Position numbers and translations under genes: made by a program. DNA of 10,463 nucleotides from CAYRZF01 sp964428805. GTDB taxonomy: Bacteria; Methylomirabilota; Methylomirabilia; Rokubacteriales; CSP1-6. Every line of letters starts with the position of its first letter. Positions within the stretch are counted from its first letter, which is position 1. The notes under the pieces were generated by a model. The model saw nothing but the letters and a program-made list of their open reading frames with translations, searched no databases and was not told the DNA's origin. The stretch lies in contig CAYRZF010000077.1 in NCBI GenBank assembly GCA_964428805.1, positions 1-10,463 of the forward strand, given 5' to 3'. Positions 1 through 5,645 of this stretch are shown in pieces.

Positions 1-1
1 G

Positions 2-880
2 AAGGAGGATTGGGATCGGGAGGAGGGAGCCATAAGACGAAGCCTCCTCTTGGATCCTAACCACGCCCATGCCCATGATAGCCTCGGGGATGTTTACTAT
101 CACCGTGACCAGCTCGAGGAGGCTATTTCCGAATACCAAGCGACCGTGCGCCTCGAACCCTTCCACCCCAGGGCCCTCATTCAACTAGCGGCCACCTACG
201 AAAAAGGCGGTCGTTATCGCGCGGCGATCGCTCAGCTCCAAAGAACTGCCGAGATCCTTCCCGACTTCGATTGGACGTGGATTTACCTCGGCGATCTCCA
301 CCGTTCGCGGGGAAGATATGAGGAGGCCCTGCAAGCATACCAGCGAGCCCTCGTGATCGATCCCGCCAATGTCGATACGAAGGTGGGGCTCGGCCTGACC
401 TACGCCGCGATGAGGCGGTTTGAGGAGGGGGAGCAAATCGCCAAAGGGCTAATCGAGTCGAGCGAGAAGCCTCAAGAGGAGAATGACAACTACCTGTCCT
501 TAGTTGCAATGCTCCACCGCGCCCGGGGAGATCACGAGAAGGCTATCACGTTGCTGGAAAAGGCCCTCTCTGTTGCACGCAGAAAATACCACCGTGTCTA
601 CATGGGGGCTCTTGCCGAGACCTATGTCCTCATGGGAGACCGGGACAATGCGATTGCGTATTATGGGAAGACGCTAGAGTCCGAAAGGCATTCCTCCCCC
701 TACATGATCCAATTTCACTATCGCCTCGGCTTGCTCTACGAGGAGAAGAAAGAATTCCATGCCGCCACTGAAGCGTACCGGCGCTTTCTGCATTTTTGGA
801 AAGATGCCGACGCGGATCTCCCCATCCTGGCCGACGCCAAGGAGCGGCTCGGCGCCCTTGAGGCCCGGGCGATTCCCTGA
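2..880 (+). CDS. TPR-repeat protein, C-terminal part (5' end outside window)
   Basis: The reading frame is open from base 2 to the TGA at 878-880, giving at least 292 residues. A TTG at position 50 could be called as a start, but the residues before it (ending RRSLLLDPNHAHAH) already form the end of a TPR helix pair, so the gene very probably starts upstream of the window. At least three regular 34-residue TPR units follow each other (LGDVYYHRDQLEEAI, LAATYEKGGRYRAAI, LGDLHRSRGRYEEAL), with more divergent units after them (MLHRARGDHEKAI, LGLLYEEKKEFHAAT). TPRs are protein-protein interaction scaffolds. The ending FLHFWKDADADLPILADAKERL resembles the tails of large bacterial Ser/Thr kinase-TPR or adenylate cyclase/winged-helix-TPR proteins. 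The missing N-terminus may therefore carry such a signalling domain, which is inference. No membrane segment is visible. The base composition looks less GC-rich than the purine genes. Confidence 0.85.
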   Translation, partial: KEDWDREEGAIRRSLLLDPNHAHAHDSLGDVYYHRDQLEEAISEYQATVRLEPFHPRALIQLAATYEKGGRYRAAIAQLQRTAEILPDFDWTWIYLGDLHRSRGRYEEALQAYQRALVIDPANVDTKVGLGLTYAAMRRFEEGEQIAKGLIESSEKPQEENDNYLSLVAMLHRARGDHEKAITLLEKALSVARRKYHRVYMGALAETYVLMGDRDNAIAYYGKTLESERHSSPYMIQFHYRLGLLYEEKKEFHAATEAYRRFLHFWKDADADLPILADAKERLGALEARAIP

Positions 881-988
881 TGCCCGCGATGCCATCGCTT
901 CCGTCCTTGGCGATACTCCCTCGAGTCTGAGGAGTTGAGGGCGTGGATAGCCAGCTACGTTGGCTGCGCTGAATCCCATTAACCCATA
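881..988. other. Convergent intergenic gap, no clear feature
   Basis: This 108-bp gap separates the TPR gene from mobA, whose stop codons face each other. Two weak 5-bp inverted repeats are visible: ACTCC/GGAGT at 915-919 and 931-935, and AGCCA/TGGCT at 949-953 and 961-965. Neither is followed by a T-run on either strand, so no intrinsic terminator is called. No gene or RNA is recognised here. Confidence 0.4.
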
Positions 989-1600
989 TCATTCCAAGAT
1001 AGAGCGGGCGCGGGCGAGTTCGTCGGGGGTGTTGACGTTCATGAAGCAGATGTGGGGATCGGCCAGGCGCGCCACCCCGGCCTCGGGGATCTCGAGGACC
1101 TTCACCTTGGGAAAGAACCCGACGACCCTGAAGCGCCTGGCCTGGAGCACCGCCTCCATGTGAGGGAGGCAGGCCTTCGCGTAGAGGGCGTGGAGAGTCT
1201 CGTACTGCTCGCCGACCTTCGGGATCACGACGTCGGCCTCTCCCGCGCGGGAGACGACGAGCCTGACGACCTCAGGCTTGAGGAACGGCATGTCGCAGGC
1301 CACGGTGAACGCCGCCTCGCCCTTCGCGGCCTTGAGGCCCGTGTAGATGCCCCCGAGTGAGCCGTGCTCGGGGAACACGTCCGGGACCATGGGAATTCCC
1401 AGGAAGGCGTAGAGCTCCGGGGTATTCGTCACGATCAGGAGGTCGGACAGCACCGAGCCCAGCACCTCGACGATCCGCTCGATGATGAGCTTGCCGCCGA
1501 GCTCCATGAGCGCCTTGGGCTCGCCCCCCATGCGGGTGCTCTTGCCGCCCGCCTGGATCACACCGGTCACCTTCAGTCCCGGTTTCACCATCGTACTCAA
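989..1600 (-). CDS. mobA: Molybdenum cofactor guanylyltransferase MobA
   Basis: MobA transfers GMP from GTP to Mo-molybdopterin, giving the guanine dinucleotide cofactor used by DMSO-reductase-family enzymes; it acts in the cytoplasm. The 203-residue product has the family length and a single nucleotidyltransferase (Rossmann-like) domain. The nucleotide-binding motif is AGGKSTRMGGEPKAL (17-31), a divalent-metal/substrate motif ACDMPFL lies at 101-107, and the C-terminal NVNTPDEL at 188-195 is typical of MobA. The usual LAGG is IQAGG here, and the Asp often found before the Lys of the first motif is replaced by Glu-Pro. The start is TTG at 1600, with a GAGAG purine stretch about 8 nt upstream; ATG at 1591 (residue 4) is a fair alternative. 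The gene is alone on its strand, divergent from the antitoxin gene across 73 bp. No molybdoenzyme is in the window, so the client is unknown. A related MobA-like nucleotidyltransferase of other specificity cannot be excluded. Confidence 0.88.
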   Translation of the reverse strand: MSTMVKPGLKVTGVIQAGGKSTRMGGEPKALMELGGKLIIERIVEVLGSVLSDLLIVTNTPELYAFLGIPMVPDVFPEHGSLGGIYTGLKAAKGEAAFTVACDMPFLKPEVVRLVVSRAGEADVVIPKVGEQYETLHALYAKACLPHMEAVLQARRFRVVGFFPKVKVLEIPEAGVARLADPHICFMNVNTPDELARARSILE

Positions 1601-1612
1601 TGTGGCTCTCTC

Positions 1613-1641
1613 ATGACAACGGGCGCCGGGCTTCGTACGAT
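1613..1641 (+). promoter_or_regulatory. Sigma70-type promoter of the toxin-antitoxin operon
   Basis: A -35-like ATGACA (1613-1618, five of six consensus bases) and a -10-like TACGAT (1636-1641) are separated by exactly 17 nt. Transcription would start near 1648, about 25 nt before the antitoxin ATG. The -10 box overlaps the first bases of the 19-bp palindrome at 1639-1657, as expected if the module represses itself. This is pattern recognition by eye only. Confidence 0.55.
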
Positions 1642-1657
1642 GTTACTGAGTAACATC
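1639..1657. promoter_or_regulatory. 19-bp perfect palindromic operator of the TA module
   Basis: The sequence GATGTTACT G AGTAACATC is a perfect inverted repeat with 9-bp arms around one central base (1648). It overlaps the proposed -10 box and the expected transcription start, and it ends 16 bp before the antitoxin ATG. Ribbon-helix-helix antitoxins bind such symmetric operators as paired dimers and repress their own operons together with the toxin. The assignment to the downstream antitoxin is inference from position and family. The site also lies 38 bp upstream of the mobA start on the other strand. Confidence 0.75.
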
Positions 1658-1673
1658 ACGGGAGCATCCGGGC

Positions 1674-1931
1674 ATGCGCACCACCAAGCCGATCACGGTC
1701 TCTCTCCCGACCGATCTCCTGCGGGAGACGCAGCGGGTCGCCAGGGACGAGGCACGCACACGGAGTGAACTGATCCGTGATGCCCTCCGACAGTACCTCG
1801 CCACCCGCCGCTGGCAGCGTCTGCGCCAGTGGGGAGCCGACACGGCCGAGCGCCTCGGGCTCAAGACCGAGGCGGATCTCCAGCGTCTGCTCGATGGGGC
1901 ACGGTCCCGGCGGCGGAAAGCCCACGGGTGA
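1674..1931 (+). CDS. Ribbon-helix-helix (CopG-type) antitoxin
   Basis: This 85-residue protein has a clear ribbon-helix-helix DNA-binding domain at its N-terminus. The beta strand PITVSLP (6-12) is followed by two helices spanning roughly 13-42 (LLRETQRVARDEARTRS, then ELIRDALRQYL). The remainder (43-85) is basic and helical and is the likely segment that wraps the toxin. Such antitoxins neutralise a PIN-domain RNase and autorepress their operon. The ATG at 1674 is preceded by GGGAG at 1660-1664 with a 9-nt spacer. The stop TGA overlaps the toxin GTG start by 4 bp, so the pair should be translated in a coupled way. The partner and the operator just upstream support the role. The exact sub-family is not resolved from sequence alone. 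Confidence 0.88.
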   Translation: MRTTKPITVSLPTDLLRETQRVARDEARTRSELIRDALRQYLATRRWQRLRQWGADTAERLGLKTEADLQRLLDGARSRRRKAHG

Positions 1932-2332
1932 TCCGGGTCGTTGCCGATACGAACGTTTATGTATCGGCCATCGTCTTTGGCGGGACTTGCGAGGCCATCC
2001 TGGCTCTGGCCCGCGCTGGAGTCGTGGACCTCTTTCTCTCACCGGCGATTCGGAATGAACTGCGGTCGGTGCTTCAGAACACCATGGCCTGGACGGAACC
2101 TCGGATACGAGAAGCCCTCGCTGAGGTCAATGCGCTCGCCACTATTGTGAGACCATCTGCCGGGGTCTCTGGTATCCTCACCCATGATCAGGACCACCGA
2201 ATCTTGGAACCTGCGCTGGCCGCCCACGCGGACTATCTGGTGACCGGCGACAAGAAGAATCTTCAGCCGCTCAAGATCTTTCGCGGCATACGGATTGTCT
2301 CTCCTCGCGAATTCCTTAATCAACTTCGGTGA
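1928..2332 (+). CDS. PIN-domain toxin (putative TA system RNase)
   Basis: The 134-residue product is a single PIN domain of the putative toxin component family (COG1569-like), probably a Mg2+-dependent endoribonuclease held in check by the preceding antitoxin. The expected acidic residues are present: D7 in VVADTNVY, E44 in AIRNEL, D89 in DQDHRILE and D108 in YLVTGDKKNL. A conserved-looking C-terminus IVSPREFL follows. The start is GTG at 1928, inside the GTGA overlap with the antitoxin stop; the frame is open further upstream (to 1829), but that stretch lies within the antitoxin gene and does not look like PIN sequence. The last 17 bp overlap the 3' end of the convergent tsaC gene. The RNA target cannot be told from the sequence. 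All catalytic positions are intact, so the gene is probably functional. Confidence 0.88.
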   Translation: MIRVVADTNVYVSAIVFGGTCEAILALARAGVVDLFLSPAIRNELRSVLQNTMAWTEPRIREALAEVNALATIVRPSAGVSGILTHDQDHRILEPALAAHADYLVTGDKKNLQPLKIFRGIRIVSPREFLNQLR

Positions 2333-2951
2333 TGTCCGGGAATTCGAGAGCGCCCCGGCGGATGAGCTTCGGCGGGGTCACCGTCACGTCCAGAATCGTC
2401 GAGGGGAGCCCGCCCGTTGTCGCGCCGCCGTCCAGAATCAGCTCGATCTTGCCACCGAAGACCCGTTGAACGTCCGCTGCCGTGGCCGGCGGCTCTTCAC
2501 CACTCCGGTTCGCGCTCGGCGCCGTGATGGGCAATCCGGCGGCGCGGACCAACTCGAACGCCACCGGATGGCGCGGCACCCTGATCCCAACGGTCCCCGT
2601 GCCCGCCGTCAGCTCGTCCGGCAGGGAGGGAATGGCCCTGAAGATCAGCGTCAGCGGACCCGGCCAGTGTTTGGCCATGAGATCCCGGGCGGCGGCGGAC
2701 ACCTCCTTCACCAGGGACTCAGCCATCTCGATCGAGTCAACGAGGAGTAAGAGGGGCTTGGATTCGGGACGGCCCTTCACCTCAAAAATGCGCCGGACCG
2801 CCGCCGGGTCGAGGGCGTTGGCGCCGAGGCCGTAGAAGGTCTCAGTGGGAAACGCCACCAGGCCGCCTTTCAGAAGAACGCCGGTCGCCTCTTCTAGCGC
2901 AACCCGTTGAGGGTTTCCTGGATGGACGCGAAGGAGGCGGGTGCTGGTCAC
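2316..2951 (-). CDS. tsaC: Threonylcarbamoyl-AMP synthase (Sua5/YciO/YrdC family)
   Basis: This enzyme makes threonylcarbamoyl-AMP from threonine, bicarbonate and ATP, the first step of the t6A37 modification of tRNAs that read ANN codons. The 211-residue product is one YrdC domain without the extra Sua5 C-terminal domain. Visible motifs are FPTETFYGLG (34-43), KGRPESKPL (59-67), HWPGPLTLI (95-103) and PSANRSG (145-151). These include the K-x-R and S-x-N residues tied to nucleotide/threonine binding in the family. The start is GTG at 2951 within a GTGA overlap with the purE stop; the frame stays open upstream into purE, but that extension is not YrdC-like. The nearby Shine-Dalgarno is weak (AGAAG), so coupling to purE translation is likely. 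It is the last gene of the purine operon. YciO paralogues share the fold, so specificity is probable rather than proven. Confidence 0.88.
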   Translation of the reverse strand: MTSTRLLRVHPGNPQRVALEEATGVLLKGGLVAFPTETFYGLGANALDPAAVRRIFEVKGRPESKPLLLLVDSIEMAESLVKEVSAAARDLMAKHWPGPLTLIFRAIPSLPDELTAGTGTVGIRVPRHPVAFELVRAAGLPITAPSANRSGEEPPATAADVQRVFGGKIELILDGGATTGGLPSTILDVTVTPPKLIRRGALEFPDITEVD

Positions 2952-3466
2952 TGCCGCTTCTTGATTTGTGACGCCACCCGGCGGGAGCGCTGAACCACCT
3001 CGGCAGCCATGGCCTTTCTGAAGGCCGCCAGCCGCCTTCTCACCCTGGTGTCGCTCAGGGCGAGGATCTGGGCGGCCAGAATTCCAGCGTTGGCGGCCCC
3101 CCACTTCCCCACCGCGACCGTTGCCACCGGCACGCCCTTGGGCATCTGGACCATGGAGAGGAGCGAGTCCAGCCCGTTGAGCGGGGTTGAGTTGATGGGG
3201 ACGCCGATAATCGGGAGCGATGTAAGCGAGGCGAGAAAGCCGGGAAGCGCCGCGGCGCCGCCCGCCCCGGCGATCAGCACCCGGATGCCCCGCCTCTCGG
3301 CCGACGTTGCGTATTTGCGAGTCTGATCTGGCGCTCTATGGGCGGAGGCGACCACGACCTCGTGGGGGATGCCGATCTCGTCCAGCACCTTGATCGCCTC
3401 TCGGAGGACGTCCAGGTCCGAGTCGCTCCCCATCACGATCCCTACCCGCGGGTGTGTCGTCGTCAT
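2948..3466 (-). CDS. purE: N5-CAIR mutase PurE
   Basis: PurE converts N5-carboxyaminoimidazole ribonucleotide to CAIR in purine synthesis. The 172-residue product has the class I signature: GSDSDL (13-18) binding the substrate phosphate, SAHR (41-44) with the catalytic His43, and GLDSLLSMVQMPKGVPVAT downstream. Arg after the SAH motif fits class I, whereas the CO2-using class II usually has Lys. Class I PurE depends on PurK for its substrate, and purK is not in this window. The ATG at 3466 lies 2 nt after the purD stop, with GGGGAG about 6 nt upstream, partly inside the purD end. An unusually basic C-terminal tail (RKAMAAEVVQRSRRVASQIKKRQ region) extends beyond the core. The stop overlaps the tsaC GTG start by 4 bp. 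Confidence 0.95.
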   Translation of the reverse strand: MTTTHPRVGIVMGSDSDLDVLREAIKVLDEIGIPHEVVVASAHRAPDQTRKYATSAERRGIRVLIAGAGGAAALPGFLASLTSLPIIGVPINSTPLNGLDSLLSMVQMPKGVPVATVAVGKWGAANAGILAAQILALSDTRVRRRLAAFRKAMAAEVVQRSRRVASQIKKRQ

Positions 3467-3468
3467 CT

Positions 3469-4749
3469 TCAGCTCCCCAGACGCGTGAGCGCCTTTCTGC
3501 CGATGTCTTTTCTGAAGTGCATCCCCTCGAAGCGGATCTTCTCCACCGCCTCGTAGGCCCTGCCGATGGCCGCCCTGATATCCGCGCCGATCGCTGTGAC
3601 TCCCAGCACCCGTCCCCCGGCCGTGACGAGTTGGCCGTCTCTGAGCGCCGTGCCCGCGTGAAAGACCGTCACGCCCTCGAGCTTTTCGGCGGCCTCGATG
3701 CCGGCGATGGGCTTGCCGGTCTCGTACTCGCCAGGATAACCGCCCGAGGCCATCACCACGCACACCGCGGCCTCCGGGCGCCAGCTGACCGACGACGGCA
3801 GGCGTTCCCCTCGGGCGACAGCGTGAAGCAGCGGGAGGGGATCGTCCTGAAGGCGCATCATGATGGGCTGATGCTCCGGGTCACCGAACCGGCAGTTGTA
3901 TTCCAGGACCTTTGGGCCCTCGCGGGTGAGCATGAGCCCCGCGTAGATGACCCCACGGTACGGGCACCCCTCCGCCGCCATCGCCTGGACGGTGGGGAGA
4001 ATGATCGTCTTCATGACTTCATCGTGCACCTTCGCGTCAACGATCGGTGCGGGAGAGTACGCGCCCATCCCGCCGGTGTTCGGCCCCTGATCATCGTCGA
4101 AGACCGTCTTGTGGTCCTGGGCCGTCCCGAGGAAGAGGGCCGTCTCGCCGTCGGTCAACGCGAAGAAGGAGGCCTCTTCGCCGACCAGAAACTCCTCCAC
4201 GACAATCTGCTCCCCCGACTTGCCAAAGGCCCGCTCCTCCAGGCAGAGGGCGATGGCCCGGTCCGCGTCCTCCAGCGTCTGGCAGACCATGGCGCCCTTG
4301 CCGGCGGCGAGGCCGTCGGCCTTCACGACCAGCGGGGCGCCCAGCTCACGCGCGAACCCGCGCGCCGAGGCGGTGTCCCGGAACGTCTGAAACCCCGCCG
4401 TCGGGATGCCGCGCTTGGCCATCAACTGCTTGGAGAAGACCTTGGAGCCTTCGAGGGCCGCGGCCTGCTCGTTGGGTCCGAAGACGGACAGGCCTTTGGC
4501 CTGGAAGCGGTCCGCGATCCCCAGAATCAGCGGCAGTTCGGGGCCGACGATGGTCAGATCAATTTGCTCTCTTCCCGCAAAGGCGACGAGCTCGTCCAGA
4601 GCGTCCGCTTTGATCGGGACACACCGCGCATGGCGGGCCATCCCCGGGTTGCCCGGCGTCGCAAAGAGAGCAGTGACCCGCGGGCTCTGAGCAAGTCTCC
4701 AGACGATGGCGTGCTCGCGCCCTCCGCTGCCGATCACCAGAACTCTCAT
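3469..4749 (-). CDS. purD: Phosphoribosylamine-glycine ligase PurD (GARS)
   Basis: PurD joins phosphoribosylamine and glycine with ATP to give glycinamide ribonucleotide, the second step of purine synthesis. The 426-residue product is full length. The N-domain starts MRVLVIGSGGREHAI. The ATP-grasp region carries GPNEQAAALEGSK (91-103), VVKADGLAAGKGAMV (141-155), the substrate loop GPNTGGMGAYSP (222-233), and the metal-binding EYNCRFGDPEHQ (283-294). The last motif is usually N-x-RFGDPETQ; here His replaces Thr, which is unlikely to matter. The C-terminal GARS domain follows. The ATG at 4749 forms an ATGA overlap with the stop of the MerR-TPR gene, and GAGGAG lies about 8 nt upstream. Confidence 0.97.
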   Translation of the reverse strand: MRVLVIGSGGREHAIVWRLAQSPRVTALFATPGNPGMARHARCVPIKADALDELVAFAGREQIDLTIVGPELPLILGIADRFQAKGLSVFGPNEQAAALEGSKVFSKQLMAKRGIPTAGFQTFRDTASARGFARELGAPLVVKADGLAAGKGAMVCQTLEDADRAIALCLEERAFGKSGEQIVVEEFLVGEEASFFALTDGETALFLGTAQDHKTVFDDDQGPNTGGMGAYSPAPIVDAKVHDEVMKTIILPTVQAMAAEGCPYRGVIYAGLMLTREGPKVLEYNCRFGDPEHQPIMMRLQDDPLPLLHAVARGERLPSSVSWRPEAAVCVVMASGGYPGEYETGKPIAGIEAAEKLEGVTVFHAGTALRDGQLVTAGGRVLGVTAIGADIRAAIGRAYEAVEKIRFEGMHFRKDIGRKALTRLGS

Positions 4750-5645
4750 TCGTCCGTCTCCTCGGCCTCGCCCAGATGGACGCGGGCCAGCTGAGCCCAG
4801 GGGCTCCCCAGGTCCAGCTCCAGGTAGCGCCGCCAGTGGATCGCCGCTTCACGCGGTCTACCGGACTTCGCCAGAACTCCGGCGAGATTGAAATGGGCAT
4901 CGGCGTAATCCGGGGCCAACTCCAGCGCGCGGCGGTACCAGCCGATGGCTCCGGGCAGGTCCCCCAGATCCTCGGTGAGCGAGCCGAGATTATAGGGGGC
5001 CTGGTAGCAGGCAGCGTCCGCCGTCAGCGCGCCCCGGTAGCATTCCCCTGCCTTGTCGTAATGCCCCATCCGGTGCTGGAGGAGCCCGAGGTTGTTCCAG
5101 CCTGCCGCGAATGTGGGATCGATGGCCACCGCCTGCTCATAGGCGAACACCGCCGCTTCCCACTGCGCCGGGTCCTGGTCGAGCTCGGCCGCGCGCGAGA
5201 ACCAGATCTCGGACCGCTGCGACGGTCGGACAAGCGGCCGCACCATTCCGCGTGCCAGGGTCGCCCGCACCTGGCGCTCCAGGTCGCCGACGTCGAGGGT
5301 CAGAACGGTCTGGCCCGTCCGCGGGTCGAAGCTCACGCCGTCACTCTCGACGAGAATCCGCCGGCCGTCCACCTTGAGTCTCAGCTCGGCCAAAGGCGAG
5401 TCGGAGTCAGGGAGGAGGCGGCGGACATCCTCGAGAGCCCGGCGGATCTGACGGACCGTGGCCCCTCCCGCCAGCAGTTCCCGCGCCACGCGCACCCCCA
5501 CGACCTCTCGGAAACGGTACGCCTGTCCCTCAGCGTTCAGGAGGCCGAGACGACGGAGCTGCGCGACCTGCTTGGGCGTGAGCCCCAGCAGACTCACGAC
5601 CTCCCTCTCGCTGAGAAACCACTCAGACGACGCGGCCCCGGTCAA
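4746..5645 (-). CDS. MerR-like DNA-binding protein with TPR repeats
   Basis: The 299-residue protein has three parts. Residues 9-79 look like a MerR-type winged helix: FLSEREVVSLLGLTPKQVAQ as the helix-turn-helix, LRRLGLLN, then YRFREVVGVRVARELLAGG with a second helical segment IRRALEDVRRLLP. Residues 80-140 are a beta-rich linker (LRLKVDGRRILVESDGVSF, then a GQTVLTLD segment). Residues from about 160 to 295 hold three clear TPR units (AAVFAYEQAVAIDPTFA, KAGECYRGALTADAACYQ, GAIGWYRRALELAPDYADA) and a fourth partial one. No membrane segment or catalytic motif is seen. The start is TTG at 5645 in a TTGA overlap with the purH stop; no better start lies nearby. Its own stop overlaps the purD ATG. 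A regulator of the operon it sits in is the natural guess, but ligand and target are unknown. The MerR assignment rests on pattern only. Confidence 0.8.
   Translation of the reverse strand: MTGAASSEWFLSEREVVSLLGLTPKQVAQLRRLGLLNAEGQAYRFREVVGVRVARELLAGGATVRQIRRALEDVRRLLPDSDSPLAELRLKVDGRRILVESDGVSFDPRTGQTVLTLDVGDLERQVRATLARGMVRPLVRPSQRSEIWFSRAAELDQDPAQWEAAVFAYEQAVAIDPTFAAGWNNLGLLQHRMGHYDKAGECYRGALTADAACYQAPYNLGSLTEDLGDLPGAIGWYRRALELAPDYADAHFNLAGVLAKSGRPREAAIHWRRYLELDLGSPWAQLARVHLGEAEETDE

Noticed and set aside
1829..1927. N-terminal extension of the PIN toxin frame
   Set aside because: It lies within the antitoxin gene and has no PIN character; GTG 1928 starts right before the first strand VVADTN.
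2266..2287. Interrupted palindrome GCCGC-TC-AAGATCTT-TC-GCGGC as a tsaC terminator
   Set aside because: It sits within the toxin coding region, has two mismatched pairs, and no T-run follows directly on the minus strand. Codon use explains it as well.
2952..3104. N-terminal extension of the tsaC frame
   Set aside because: The added 51 residues fall wholly in purE out of frame and do not look like YrdC. GTG 2951 with the GTGA overlap is the better start.
3467..3763. N-terminal extension of the purE frame
   Set aside because: It lies inside purD out of frame and is Arg/Gly-rich; the family start matches ATG 3466 with a good Shine-Dalgarno.
3454..4794. 446-codon plus-strand open frame
   Set aside because: It lies antisense to purD, which has all its catalytic motifs. 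The translation is rich in Arg, Gly and Pro with no recognisable domain, a typical shadow in GC-rich DNA.
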